In this document: in pieces, positions 54,699 to 63,572 of the stretch
How the letters are laid out: every line of letters starts with the position of its first letter
Position numbering within the stretch: the first letter of the stretch is position 1
Assembly: GCF_900142385.1 (NCBI RefSeq)
Contig: NZ_FRAQ01000003.1
Span: 124,001 to 188,000, forward strand
Direction of reading: 5' to 3'
From: Marinobacter antarcticus
GTDB lineage: Bacteria > Pseudomonadota > Gammaproteobacteria > Pseudomonadales > Oleiphilaceae
DNA: 64,000 nt
Made by a program: the position numbers and the translations under genes
Notes under the pieces: model-generated
Told to the model about the DNA's origin: nothing
The model's database searches: none
What the model saw: the letters and a program-made list of their open reading frames with translations, nothing else

Positions 54699-55525
54699 AG
54701 CAGCGCCATCGCCGCTTCCATCTGGGCATTCAGGTCTTCTTCTTCGTTCATATCGATATTCGGGTCGATACCGAGGCGATCAAAAGCCGAGATGGCAGAC
54801 CAGTCCATCTCTGCCCAGCGGTGCTCAGAGCCTGCAACCAGCTGAAGGTTGGCTACCATGACCAGATCGGCGTAGTCAGCTGAAGGCGCTTCTCTCTGGA
54901 AGTTCGCGTATTCCAGTGGGACATTTTGCAGGTCTTTCGGGAAATCCCACTTTTTGAGAATGGCTGCACCGATTCTCGGATGCAGTTCCTCAATGACATT
55001 GTCCAGCATGATGCTGCTGATCTGCACGTCTTCATCTTCCACGTAGCGCAGAATGGGCAGCACGCCGATCAGGTGCACCAGACCAGCGAGTGTGGCCTGA
55101 TCGGGCTTCAGCTTCGTGTAATGCTGGGCAAGTACGTGGCAGACGCCAGCCACTTCGGTGCTGGTCTGCCAAGTTGCGCGCAGGCGCTGGTCGATCATGT
55201 CGGAGGTTGCCTGGAACATCTGCTGCATTGCCAGACCCATGGCCAGGTTGCTCGTGTAGGCCATGCCTAGCCGGCTTACAGCCATGTTCAGGTTCTCTAT
55301 CGCGCGGTTGCCCCGGAAAAGCGGGCTGTTGCAGACCCGGATAATGCGGGCAGACAGAGCTGTATCGTTGCTGATCACCTTGACCAGGTCGCCAATGGCT
55401 GAGTCCTCGGACTCGGCGATCTCGCGCACCTGAAGCGCAGCTTCCGGAAGGGTAGGGAGTACCAGTTTATCGTTTTCGATGGCGGCGGTAAGATCCGCTT
55501 TTATAATTTCAGCAATATTCGACAT
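54692..55525 (-). CDS. HDOD-domain signalling protein
   Basis: A 277-residue protein with an HDOD domain over about residues 20-220 ([50 protein letters not shown]). HDOD proteins resemble HD phosphohydrolases but usually lack the metal residues and act as regulatory scaffolds in signalling. C-terminal tail is acidic ([13 protein letters not shown]). Last gene in the leftward string nadB-sdhE-ygfX-ygfZ, though a 117-base gap suggests it may have its own promoter. Target unknown. Confidence 0.87.
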   Translation of the reverse strand: MSNIAEIIKADLTAAIENDKLVLPTLPEAALQVREIAESEDSAIGDLVKVISNDTALSARIIRVCNSPLFRGNRAIENLNMAVSRLGMAYTSNLAMGLAMQQMFQATSDMIDQRLRATWQTSTEVAGVCHVLAQHYTKLKPDQATLAGLVHLIGVLPILRYVEDEDVQISSIMLDNVIEELHPRIGAAILKKWDFPKDLQNVPLEYANFQREAPSADYADLVMVANLQLVAGSEHRWAEMDWSAISAFDRLGIDPNIDMNEEEDLNAQMEAAMALLQ

Positions 55526-55642
55526 GGTTCGGTAAGGATCCGGTTGTCAGTTCGGGGGGGCGTGACTGAGCAGGCCCGACACCCCGAAGATCAGAATTAT
55601 GAACTCTATGTATAGCAAATTCTGGCGGCTTTGCCTGTCAAC

Positions 55643-56653
55643 TTATGTATCAGTAGTTGTGCGATGCTCACGCTCTGTAACGTTATAAGGTAGAGGCTGT
55701 AGCTGCAGAAGGGCATCTGGCTGGCCATCAGCAAACAGTTTGCCATTGGCGGCGTCATGCCGGACGACTGCAAGTAGCTGGCAGGACCCGTCATTGAAAC
55801 CGACTGCGTTGACCACTTCTCCCACAGAACGCTCGCCCGCCATGATGGGCATTCCCGGTGTGGGTACGGAGTCTGCTTTCGAAATGTGAAAGCGGAACAG
55901 GCTTTTTTTGAGCTGTCCGAGAAAGTGCATCCGGGCGATCACTTCCTGGCCGGTGTAGCAGCCTTTTTTGAAGTTCACGCCGCCCAGGTGTTGCCAGTTG
56001 AGTATCTGTGGCACATAGGATTCGCTGGTCGATGTGCTCAGCATGGCGACGCCGGCAGCAATCTCTGATGCCTGCCAGTCGGCAAGGGTCTTCACCGGAA
56101 TGCTGTCCAGCTCCAGACCGCCGGCATCGGGTTGCCATAGCTCAAAGCGGGACAACCCTTCAGCCGTGTTCTCGATGCGGATCAGGAAGCCTGGGGCCAG
56201 TGCAAGTGTGTCGCCAGGCGATGCCAGGCGGTCCAGGTCCTCTCCGGCGAGGCTTGACGCGGCTTCAGTGCCCAACAGTCCGATGATTTGCCCATCCGTT
56301 TGTGCCGTCATGGATGTGCCACGGAACAGCATCATGTATTTGCGCAGGTGAGTCATGATCGGCTCTGCCAGTTCGGAGGGAAGATCCATCAGAACGTCGC
56401 CCCCATCGCGTACCAGGCGTGTAAGGCAGTATGCGCGGCCTTTTGGCGTTGCACCTGCGGCGCGGGGCGATGTGCCCGCTTTGACGTCGTCGAGGTTCTG
56501 GCTTAACTGGCCTTGCAGGAACTTGTCGGTACCCGGACCGGAGATACGAACCAGAACACGATTGGTCAGCAGAATGCGGCCTGAAGCCGATGGCGGAAAC
56601 TCGGCTGAAGTGTAAACAGGCGCGGCTGAAACAGGTGTTTCTGTACCAGTCAT
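55643..56653 (-). CDS. ygfZ: Folate-binding iron-sulfur maturation protein YgfZ
   Basis: A 336-residue GcvT-related protein. The family signature KGCYTGQE lies at residues 230-237 and contains the essential Cys232. YgfZ assists assembly or repair of certain [4Fe-4S] enzymes, such as MiaB, using tetrahydrofolate. Follows ygfX by 21 bases in the same direction. Length matches E. coli (326). Confidence 0.94.
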   Translation of the reverse strand: MTGTETPVSAAPVYTSAEFPPSASGRILLTNRVLVRISGPGTDKFLQGQLSQNLDDVKAGTSPRAAGATPKGRAYCLTRLVRDGGDVLMDLPSELAEPIMTHLRKYMMLFRGTSMTAQTDGQIIGLLGTEAASSLAGEDLDRLASPGDTLALAPGFLIRIENTAEGLSRFELWQPDAGGLELDSIPVKTLADWQASEIAAGVAMLSTSTSESYVPQILNWQHLGGVNFKKGCYTGQEVIARMHFLGQLKKSLFRFHISKADSVPTPGMPIMAGERSVGEVVNAVGFNDGSCQLLAVVRHDAANGKLFADGQPDALLQLQPLPYNVTEREHRTTTDT

Positions 56654-56674
56654 GGGAAAACTCCGGGCAGAAGA

Positions 56675-57136
56675 CTATTCAAATGATTGCTGAGTGCGGC
56701 CCAGTCGCAACCACATTCTCAGACGACGAAACTGATCTTCGGATAGGTTACCGGCGATCCGTTTGCCGGAGAGTAACACAACCGGGTACGAAGCAGATCT
56801 GGAGGCTGCGGACTGCAGTTTCAAGAGCACGATCTTTGAGCTGACGCGACTCGAAGGGCAGGCGCGCACAGCTACAGTTTGCCCGTTACCGAGGCGCGCG
56901 TAGAGCGTGTCCTGATCCTGGTGCAGCCCCAGAACCGCCGACGGCCCTGCCAGTAACCCATTAAGCCGATACTGGAACATGGCGCCCACGAGGGTTAGCG
57001 GAGCCAGCGTATACATCCAGGTTTTGCCGAAAGCACCTGCAGTCAGTGCGAAGGCGCTGGCAACCAGCCATGGTGCAGCAGCCAGGCAGCCAACCGCAAC
57101 ACAGCGTGATAGCGTCAGGTCAATCCGGTTGGACAC
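56675..57136 (-). CDS. ygfX: YgfX (CptA)-family membrane protein
   Basis: A short membrane protein; from GTG 57136 it has 153 residues with two adjacent hydrophobic segments near residues 12-55 ([20 protein letters not shown] and [18 protein letters not shown]), then a basic soluble tail. This is the YgfX layout. In E. coli YgfX pairs with SdhE and was described as CptA, affecting cell division proteins. A longer frame from 57226 lies inside sdhE and has poor composition. I infer an overlap of 17 bases with sdhE. Confidence 0.8.
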   Translation of the reverse strand: MSNRIDLTLSRCVAVGCLAAAPWLVASAFALTAGAFGKTWMYTLAPLTLVGAMFQYRLNGLLAGPSAVLGLHQDQDTLYARLGNGQTVAVRACPSSRVSSKIVLLKLQSAASRSASYPVVLLSGKRIAGNLSEDQFRRLRMWLRLGRTQQSFE

Positions 57137-57392
57137 GGGTAAGGATGATGTCAACGATGCGCTGGAGATCCGAATCGTCCGGGCGGCTGCGCTGCATGAA
57201 CCATTCGAACATATCGGCATCTTCACAGCTCAGAAGCTTGTTGTAGCGTTCCTGATCTTCCTTGTCCAAATCCCGGTAGGCTTCTTCCAGAAACGGAATC
57301 AGCAGGACATCCAGTTCCAGCATGCCGCGGCGGCTATGCCACCAAAGACGGTTGAAATCCGAGTTCTCCGCAGGGGGTTGGGTGTCTGACAT
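57120..57392 (-). CDS. sdhE: Succinate dehydrogenase flavinylation factor SdhE
   Basis: A 90-residue all-helical protein with the signature [11 protein letters not shown] (RGxxE at 22-26) and [32 protein letters not shown]. SdhE (YgfY) promotes covalent attachment of FAD to succinate dehydrogenase. Starts 11 bases after nadB, itself a flavoprotein related to the Sdh flavin subunit, and overlaps ygfX. Assignment is firm. Confidence 0.96.
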   Translation of the reverse strand: MSDTQPPAENSDFNRLWWHSRRGMLELDVLLIPFLEEAYRDLDKEDQERYNKLLSCEDADMFEWFMQRSRPDDSDLQRIVDIILTRVQPD

Positions 57393-57403
57393 AGTGGTTC
57401 TCT

Positions 57404-59029
57404 TTACGGCGAAGGTGTTCTGTAGGTTGTTGGTATCAGTACAGTATCACGGGCTTCATGTAGCAGTCCCGGATAATCCAGTGTGTAATGCAGGCCGCGG
57501 CTTTCCTTGCGTTGCAGTGCTGCACAGATAATCAGGTCGGATACGGTTACCAGGTTCCTGAGTTCCAGAAGATCGTTGGTTACCCGATAGTTGCTGTAAA
57601 ACTCGCCGATTTCGCGGGATAGAAGATCGACTCTGTGTTTTGCCCGCTGAAGGCGCTTCGTGGTGCGCACGATGCCCACGTAATCCCACATAAAGTGACG
57701 CAATTCGTCCCAGTTGTGAGAAATCACAACGTCTTCATCAGAGTCTCTTACCTGGCTTTCATCCCAGGCCGGCGCTTCAGGCGGGGGCGGGATGTCAGCT
57801 TCCCGGCGCGTAATGTCGGCGGCAGCTGCCCGGCCATACACCAAGCATTCCAGTAATGAGTTGCTGGCCATGCGGTTGGCGCCATGAAGCCCGGTAAACC
57901 CTGCTTCCCCGACAACGTAAAGCTGGTTGATGTCTGTTCGCGCCCGCTCATCGCTGACAATACCGCCGCAGGTATAATGCGCTGCTGGCACTACGGGAAT
58001 GGATTCGCGGGTAATGTCGATGCCAAACGCGAGGCATTTTTCGTAAATGGTCGGGAAATGATGCCGGATGAAATCCGCTGGTTTGTGGCTTATGTCCAAG
58101 TAAAGATGGTCTGCGCCCAGCCGCTTCATCTCGTGGTCGATGGCTCGGGCCACTATGTCCCGGGGTGCCAGTTCTCCGCGTTTGTCAAAGCGGTCCATGA
58201 AGCGGGAGCCGTCCGGCAGCTTCAGCAATCCGCCTTCACCTCGCACCGCTTCGGAAATCAGGAATGACTTGGCGTGAGGGTGATACAGGCAGGTAGGGTG
58301 GAATTGGTTGAATTCCATGTTGGCAACACGGCAGCCGGCACGCCAGGCCATGGCAATGCCATCTCCGGATGCACCGTCAGGGTTGGTGGTATAGCGATAC
58401 GCCTTGGAGGCACCACCGGTCGCAATCACGGTGAATCGTGCCCGGAACAGCTCCACATGGTTATCGTCAAGGTTCAGTATGTAGGCGCCAACGCAGCGGT
58501 TGCCCGGTAAAGCCAGTTTGCGGTTGGTAATCAGGTCCACAGCGACTCGCCCGGACATTAGCTCAATGTTGGGCCGGGCCTGGGCTTGGGCGGTCAATGT
58601 TGTGGATACGGCATGCCCGGTGGCATCAGCGGCGTGAATAATACGCCGGTGGCTGTGGCCTCCCTCGCGGGTGAGGTGGAGCTGGGCGTCGGTGTCCCGG
58701 GTAAAATTAACGCCGGTGCCGATGAGCCATTCAATGCTTTCTTTGCTTTTCTCTACGGTAAATCGCACGGCATCTTCGCTGCACAGGCCGCCTCCTGCGG
58801 CAAGGGTATCCTGCACATGGTTTTCGGTGGAGTCCTGGTCGTCCAGAACGGCGGCTATGCCGCCCTGAGCCCAGAGTGTCGCACCGCTGCTGATTTCTGC
58901 CTTGCTGACAAGGCATACCTTCAGGTGTTCCGGGAGATTAAGCGCAACGGTCAGGCCGGCAGCGCCGCTGCCGATAATGAGAACATCGTATTCATGGGAC
59001 TGTGGCATCGGGTCGTTATCGCGGGCCAT
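57404..59029 (-). CDS. nadB: L-aspartate oxidase
   Basis: A 541-residue FAD enzyme oxidising aspartate to iminoaspartate, first step of NAD synthesis. The FAD-binding start is [17 protein letters not shown], then [16 protein letters not shown] with the active-site region and [12 protein letters not shown], ending with [16 protein letters not shown] [20 protein letters not shown] 59029 or 59008 are both possible; neither has a strong ribosome site. First gene of the leftward string; divergent from algU. Family and function clear. Confidence 0.97.
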   Translation of the reverse strand: MARDNDPMPQSHEYDVLIIGSGAAGLTVALNLPEHLKVCLVSKAEISSGATLWAQGGIAAVLDDQDSTENHVQDTLAAGGGLCSEDAVRFTVEKSKESIEWLIGTGVNFTRDTDAQLHLTREGGHSHRRIIHAADATGHAVSTTLTAQAQARPNIELMSGRVAVDLITNRKLALPGNRCVGAYILNLDDNHVELFRARFTVIATGGASKAYRYTTNPDGASGDGIAMAWRAGCRVANMEFNQFHPTCLYHPHAKSFLISEAVRGEGGLLKLPDGSRFMDRFDKRGELAPRDIVARAIDHEMKRLGADHLYLDISHKPADFIRHHFPTIYEKCLAFGIDITRESIPVVPAAHYTCGGIVSDERARTDINQLYVVGEAGFTGLHGANRMASNSLLECLVYGRAAAADITRREADIPPPPEAPAWDESQVRDSDEDVVISHNWDELRHFMWDYVGIVRTTKRLQRAKHRVDLLSREIGEFYSNYRVTNDLLELRNLVTVSDLIICAALQRKESRGLHYTLDYPGLLHEARDTVLIPTTYRTPSP

Positions 59030-59045
59030 AATGTAGACGTCTATT

Positions 59046-59072
59046 GAACTAAACTTTACGCTTGCTGTCTAT
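59046..59072 (+). promoter_or_regulatory. AlgU (sigma-E) autoregulatory promoter
   Basis: GAACTA (59046-59051), 16 bases, then TCTAT (59068-59072) fits the sigma-E pattern GAACTT-N16-TCTGA/TCTAA with one change at the end of each element. It lies 63 bases before the algU start, consistent with the usual autoregulation. Confidence 0.7.
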
Positions 59073-59135
59073 TTTGCCTGATGGATGACCTGCCTTGCGG
59101 GCTGAGTCGTCGTTTTCATAAACGGGCGCCGGACA

Positions 59136-59828
59136 ATGAGTATGAATCATCAGAAACTCGTATTGGCCGGAAAGCTGGCCGCGAAAACAGAGAGTACCGG
59201 CATAGCGTCCATGGCACCCGATAACGATCAGAAAAAGACTGAGCAGCCAGATAGCCAGACCGACCTGCAACTTGTTCGCAAGGTCCGGAACGGGGATCGC
59301 GCAGCGTTTGACCTGTTGGTTGTCAAATATCAGTCAAGAGTAGCCTCCATCATCAGTCGTTACGTTTACGACAGCCAGGAAGTCATGGATCTTACCCAGG
59401 AAGCGTTCATTAAGGCTTACCGGGCTATTGATCGTTTTCGTGGTGACAGTGCTTTTTATACTTGGCTCTACCGTATTGCGGTGAACACCGCGAAGAATTA
59501 TCTCGAGTCGCGCAGTCGCAGGCCTCAGGGCAGCGCTGACTCGGCCGAGGCAGAGAACTTTGACGATGGTCGACGCTTACGCGATATCGCCTCGCCAGAG
59601 CGCCTGCTCCAGCGTGATCAGCTGCAAAAAGAGCTCAGTAATGCGATAGCCAGTCTGCCAGAGGAACTGCGGTCGGCATTCCTTTTGCGCGAATATGACG
59701 GGCTCAGTTATGAAGACATTGCGCGGATTCTGGAGTGTCCCATCGGGACTGTGCGCTCGCGTATTTTCCGGGCCCGGGATGCCGTTGACAGGCATCTTGG
59801 ACCTCTGCTTAATCATTCCGTGACGTAA
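59136..59828 (+). CDS. algU: RNA polymerase sigma-E factor AlgU
   Basis: An ECF sigma factor that turns on envelope stress genes. Region 2 includes LVVKYQSRVASIISRYV and QEAFIKAYRAIDRFRGDSAF then YTWLYRIAVNTAKNYL; region 4 has SYEDIARILECPIGTVRSRI. The full frame gives 230 residues, while starting at ATG 59211 (MAPDNDQKK) would give 205, closer to E. coli RpoE (191). Neither start has a clear ribosome site, so the N-terminal 25 residues are doubtful. Followed by its anti-sigma factor after 15 bases. Confidence 0.95.
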   Translation: MSMNHQKLVLAGKLAAKTESTGIASMAPDNDQKKTEQPDSQTDLQLVRKVRNGDRAAFDLLVVKYQSRVASIISRYVYDSQEVMDLTQEAFIKAYRAIDRFRGDSAFYTWLYRIAVNTAKNYLESRSRRPQGSADSAEAENFDDGRRLRDIASPERLLQRDQLQKELSNAIASLPEELRSAFLLREYDGLSYEDIARILECPIGTVRSRIFRARDAVDRHLGPLLNHSVT

Positions 59829-59843
59829 TTGAGGGTGCATCCT

Positions 59844-60413
59844 ATGGATGATCGTCTCAGAGAAACACTGTCTGCCATGATGGACGATGAAGCCGACGAG
59901 CTTTCGGTCCGGCGTCTGTTGTCCCACGAGGGTCAGGATGACGTGCGTGCCCAGTGGCAGCGGTGGCAGGGTATTCACGATCTGATGCACCGAGTCCATT
60001 CACCGGCTGAGGGTGTAGATATAAGTGCGGCAGTGCGCGAGGCGCTGGACGGCCGCACAAGATCGCAGGTGCAGGCCGTAACGCAGAATCGTGAGGCGCC
60101 GCGCCGCTGGCAATGGCCGGCGGTGGCAACGGTTGCCGTTGCTTTGCTGGTAGGTTTTGGTGCAGGTGCAGGCTGGGATGCCGCAGAGACTTCTCCTGAT
60201 GCCCTGGCCGCCGCGCCTGCAACGGAAGCGCCCGGTGCTGACTCTGCCAGCGAAGGTTCGCCGATTCAGGAAGTTGCCTTGCAGGGGCTGGATGAGAAAC
60301 AGTGGGAACACATGAGCCGTTATCTGCTGGAGCATGCTCAGCACAACAGTGTGGGTGCCGGGCAGGGCTCGGTGGGCTATGCTCGTCTTGTCAGCGCAAA
60401 TGGCGGCTACTGA
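59844..60413 (+). CDS. mucA: Anti-sigma factor MucA (RseA)
   Basis: A 189-residue single-pass membrane protein: cytoplasmic RseA-type domain (LRETLSAMMDDEADELSVRR), transmembrane helix about residues 92-110 (AVATVAVALLVGFGAGAG) and a periplasmic tail. It holds AlgU inactive until cleaved by DegS and RseP under stress. ATG 59844 (GAGGGTG upstream) is chosen over TTG 59829. Its periplasmic tail ends ARLVSANGGY. Confidence 0.93.
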   Translation: MDDRLRETLSAMMDDEADELSVRRLLSHEGQDDVRAQWQRWQGIHDLMHRVHSPAEGVDISAAVREALDGRTRSQVQAVTQNREAPRRWQWPAVATVAVALLVGFGAGAGWDAAETSPDALAAAPATEAPGADSASEGSPIQEVALQGLDEKQWEHMSRYLLEHAQHNSVGAGQGSVGYARLVSANGGY

Positions 60414-60434
60414 TATCAAGTAATGAAGGTGTTC

Positions 60435-61478
60435 ATGAGCAAAGCTCGTTATTTCGGCCTGAGACTGACTTATCTGTCATTGCCTGGGCTCATTGCGCTT
60501 TTTCTGACTATGGTCATGCCGGCCTCGGCGATTGCCGGTGAGAAGTCAGCGGCCTACTGGCTTGAGCGCCTGGGGCCTGCCCTCAACATGACTTCTTATC
60601 GAGGCGTGTTTGTGTACGCCCGGGGTTCCAGCGTCCATTCCATGCAGATCGCCCACCGTTATCACGATGGCATCGTGGAAGAGCGGCTGGTTCTGCAGGA
60701 CGGAGGCAGTGGTGAGATTGTTCGCCGGGATATGAATGTGGTCTGTGTGCTCCCGGAGCAGGGCAAGATAAAGCTGGATCAGGTCATTCCCTCCGGGCCC
60801 TTTGCAGAGGCATTCACCAGTCAACTGAGTCCTGTAAGCCGATGGTACAGTGCCGAACTCAAGGGCGAAGATCGTATTGCCGGCTATGATGTGGTTACCG
60901 TCGCGCTGACTGCCAAAGATAAGAATCGTTACAGCCATAGTCTGTGGCTGGAAAAATCCACTGGTCTTTTGCTAAAAAGCCACGTACTTGCAGCCGATGG
61001 CGATGTGCTGGAACACTTTCAGTTCACCAGTCTCGAGATTACTGAAGATATTCCTGACAGCGAGTTTGAAATCCGCACCGAGGGTCGTGAGATCTCCCGC
61101 ACCTTGAGCGAGGCTGGTCGGCATTCTGGTTCGCGGGACGGGTTTTCAAAAACACCGCGTATGCATGGCTGGCACCTTGACTGGCGCCCGGAAGGTTTTG
61201 AGCCTGCCGCAGTGCCCAGCTCCAGTAAGGGACAGACAGTTGCGTTTTCGGACGGTCTGGCGGCATTCTCTGTGTTTGTTGAGCCTGTTGGCAGAGTGAG
61301 TATGCCTACGGGTGCCTCCCGCATCGGGGCGACAACCATATATATGCGCCAGTTGCAGAGCCGGAATAAGGCATTTTTGGTGACTGTTGTGGGTGAGCTG
61401 CCACCGGCTTCGGCCCGCCAGGTTGCCGAATCAGTGCGGATTGACGAAGCCTTTGCTCTGGGTGCGAGTGAACAGTGA
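60435..61478 (+). CDS. mucB: Periplasmic sigma-E regulator MucB (RseB)
   Basis: A secreted 347-residue protein (from ATG 60435; ATG 60423 is alternative). Signal peptide: hydrophobic core LSLPGLIALFLTMVMPASAIAG. The lipoprotein-like N domain (YRGVFVYARGSSVHSMQIAH) and C domain with GWHLDWRPEGFEPA are the MucB/RseB layout. It binds MucA in the periplasm and protects it from cleavage, sensing LPS or mislocalised lipoproteins. AAGG lies 5 bases before 60435. Its stop overlaps mucC (GTGA). Confidence 0.94.
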   Translation: MSKARYFGLRLTYLSLPGLIALFLTMVMPASAIAGEKSAAYWLERLGPALNMTSYRGVFVYARGSSVHSMQIAHRYHDGIVEERLVLQDGGSGEIVRRDMNVVCVLPEQGKIKLDQVIPSGPFAEAFTSQLSPVSRWYSAELKGEDRIAGYDVVTVALTAKDKNRYSHSLWLEKSTGLLLKSHVLAADGDVLEHFQFTSLEITEDIPDSEFEIRTEGREISRTLSEAGRHSGSRDGFSKTPRMHGWHLDWRPEGFEPAAVPSSSKGQTVAFSDGLAAFSVFVEPVGRVSMPTGASRIGATTIYMRQLQSRNKAFLVTVVGELPPASARQVAESVRIDEAFALGASEQ

Positions 61479-61942
61479 TTACCGAGACCGGAAAAGTCGT
61501 TGCCGTTACGGGTGAGCACGCCTGGATCCAGACCATCCGCACCAGCGCCTGCCAGAGCTGCGCTGCGCGCAATGGCTGTGGGCAGAAAGTGTTGGCTTCT
61601 GTCACGGGTGGCCGGGCCAACCAGGTGCGTGTTGTTAATTCAGTGGATGCCCGTGTTGGCGAAGAAGTGACACTGGGTATTGATGAAAGTGCGCTCCTTG
61701 GCGCCTCGCTGCTAGTGTACGCGCTTCCTCTGTTGCTTATGGTGGCTGCCAGTATGTTGGGGCACTACCTGTCCAATGGCAGCGATTTTGCGGCCATGTC
61801 GGGCGCCGTTGCCGGTCTTGCGTCAGGCTTCCTGGTAAGTCGCAAATTACAGAGCCGGAATGTCGGCAACTATGAACCCACGCTGCTCCGGGTTAACCGT
61901 ATCCCGGCCGGAGCAGTTCCTCATCCAGACTCGATAACATGA
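61475..61942 (+). CDS. mucC: MucC (RseC-family) membrane protein
   Basis: A 155-residue protein with the cysteine pattern of RseC near the front (SACQSCAARNGCGQK) and two adjacent transmembrane helices (about 77-95, LLVYALPLLLMVAASMLG; and 105-120). RseC relatives take part in SoxR reduction or envelope stress control, with an unclear biochemical role. The start is GTG 61475 overlapping the mucB stop by 4 bases. Between mucB and mucD, as in Pseudomonas. Confidence 0.92.
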   Translation: MITETGKVVAVTGEHAWIQTIRTSACQSCAARNGCGQKVLASVTGGRANQVRVVNSVDARVGEEVTLGIDESALLGASLLVYALPLLLMVAASMLGHYLSNGSDFAAMSGAVAGLASGFLVSRKLQSRNVGNYEPTLLRVNRIPAGAVPHPDSIT

Positions 61943-61960
61943 CATATAGGGGATTCTGAC

Positions 61961-63436
61961 ATGCTGAGAACGAGAACAGTAGTTACCTTGTTTTCCCCGG
62001 CATCACTCACTCAGAGGGTGCCAGCTTTTTTTCTGCTGATGCTGGCAGCCATTCTGATGGTGGCCTGGAGTCAGGTAGGTTTCGCTCGAGGCCTGCCGGA
62101 TTTTACAGATCTGGTTGAGGAAAATGCAGGCGCGGTCGTCAATATAAGTACCACCAGCGCCCCCGCTGTGGGTAACACCCGCTTTCACAACTTGCCTTTT
62201 GATGAGCGGCAGCTCGACCAGTTGCCGGAGTTTTTCCAGGATTTTTTTCGTGGCCCCCAGTCACCCTTTGGCGGAGCACCGGGTAATGCTCAGCCGCGGC
62301 GCTCTATGGGCTCAGGGTTTATTGTTTCCGCCGATGGCTATGTGTTGACCAACAATCATGTGGTTGAAGGTGCTGATGAGATTATTGTCCGGCTCAACGA
62401 CCGTCGTGAGTTGCCGGCAACTTTGGTTGGCACAGATCCCCGCTCGGATATGGCCGTTTTGAAAATCGAGAACGGGGACGACCTGCCTGTTGTAAAAACA
62501 GGGCGCTCCAAAGACCTCAAAGTTGGTGAATGGGTGGTTGCGATCGGGTCGCCGTTTGGCTTTGATTACACCGTCACGGCCGGCATCGTCAGTGCACTTG
62601 GCCGTTCACTTCCTTCAGAAAACTACGTGCCGTTTATTCAGACCGATGTTGCCATCAACCCGGGTAACTCCGGTGGTCCGCTATTCAATCTCGACGGCGA
62701 AGTCATTGGTATTAACTCGCAGATCTACACTCGCTCTGGTGGTTTCATGGGGGTTTCGTTTGCTATTCCCATTGATGATGCCATGAGCGTATTTCGCCAG
62801 ATTCGCGATAAGGGTGTTGTTTCCCGTGGCTGGCTGGGCGTTCTGATTCAGGAGGTGAATCGTGATCTGGCTGAGTCGTTCGGGCTCAAACGCCCGAGGG
62901 GTGCGTTGATTGCAGAAGTTATGGATGGCTCGCCGGCTGAGGAGGGTGGCTTGCAGTCTGGTGATATCGTTCTTGAGTACGATGGTGACGATATTCAACT
63001 CTCGTCGGATCTGCCGCCTATGGTGGGCCGCACCCCGGTAGGTGAGACGGCTCGCCTCACTGTTCTTCGTAGCGGAAAAGAAATCGCACTGGACGTGGAA
63101 ATTGGCGAGCTACCGGATGAAGGCGGTGCCCGGCAAGCCGCTCCCTCTGGTGGCAGCTCTTCAACCGCGCCCCTGGGGTTGACTGTTGAGCCTTTGCCGT
63201 CGGACCTTGCGGATTCTATTGGTGTATCCGGCGGTGTTGTAGTGACCGGTGTTGGCAGAGGGCCGGCCTATAATGCCGGCATTCGCGACCGGGATGTGAT
63301 TACCGAGATCAACAGGAAAGCGGTGTCGTCGGTCGAGGATTTCCGGAAGGTGGTGAGATCACTGCCTGAAGGGCAAGCGGTATCCGTTCGCGTAGTGCGC
63401 CAGGGCAGGGCAATCTATCTTGTCATGAAACCCTGA
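61961..63436 (+). CDS. mucD: Periplasmic serine protease MucD (DegP/HtrA family)
   Basis: A 491-residue protease-chaperone. A hydrophobic N-terminus (PAFFLLMLAAILMVAW) acts as signal or anchor. The catalytic triad is His133 (LTNNHVVEG), Asp163 (DPRSDMAVLK) and Ser237 (INPGNSGGPLF). Two PDZ domains follow (about 280-370 and 400-480: GWLGVLIQEVN, GVVVTGVGRGPAYNAGIRD). Degrades misfolded periplasmic proteins and limits AlgU activity. AGGGGAT precedes the ATG. Confidence 0.96.
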   Translation: MLRTRTVVTLFSPASLTQRVPAFFLLMLAAILMVAWSQVGFARGLPDFTDLVEENAGAVVNISTTSAPAVGNTRFHNLPFDERQLDQLPEFFQDFFRGPQSPFGGAPGNAQPRRSMGSGFIVSADGYVLTNNHVVEGADEIIVRLNDRRELPATLVGTDPRSDMAVLKIENGDDLPVVKTGRSKDLKVGEWVVAIGSPFGFDYTVTAGIVSALGRSLPSENYVPFIQTDVAINPGNSGGPLFNLDGEVIGINSQIYTRSGGFMGVSFAIPIDDAMSVFRQIRDKGVVSRGWLGVLIQEVNRDLAESFGLKRPRGALIAEVMDGSPAEEGGLQSGDIVLEYDGDDIQLSSDLPPMVGRTPVGETARLTVLRSGKEIALDVEIGELPDEGGARQAAPSGGSSSTAPLGLTVEPLPSDLADSIGVSGGVVVTGVGRGPAYNAGIRDRDVITEINRKAVSSVEDFRKVVRSLPEGQAVSVRVVRQGRAIYLVMKP

Positions 63437-63470
63437 TAGTAATGATCTGAGCGGTCACCATTATTGCAAG

Positions 63471-63517
63471 AAGCCTCCAGGCCTGATGTTAAAAACGACA
63501 GTCTTGGGGGCTTTTGT
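63471..63517 (+). terminator. Intrinsic terminator after mucD
   Basis: AAGCCTCCAGGCCTG (63471-63485) pairs with CAGTCTTGGGGGCTT (63499-63513) with three mismatches or G-T pairs, then TTTTG. It ends the muc operon; the following gene needs its own promoter. Confidence 0.7.
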
Positions 63518-63572
63518 TATACTGGCCGGCTACAATAAAACAGAACGGCCACGGAATGGACCAGATCAGATT

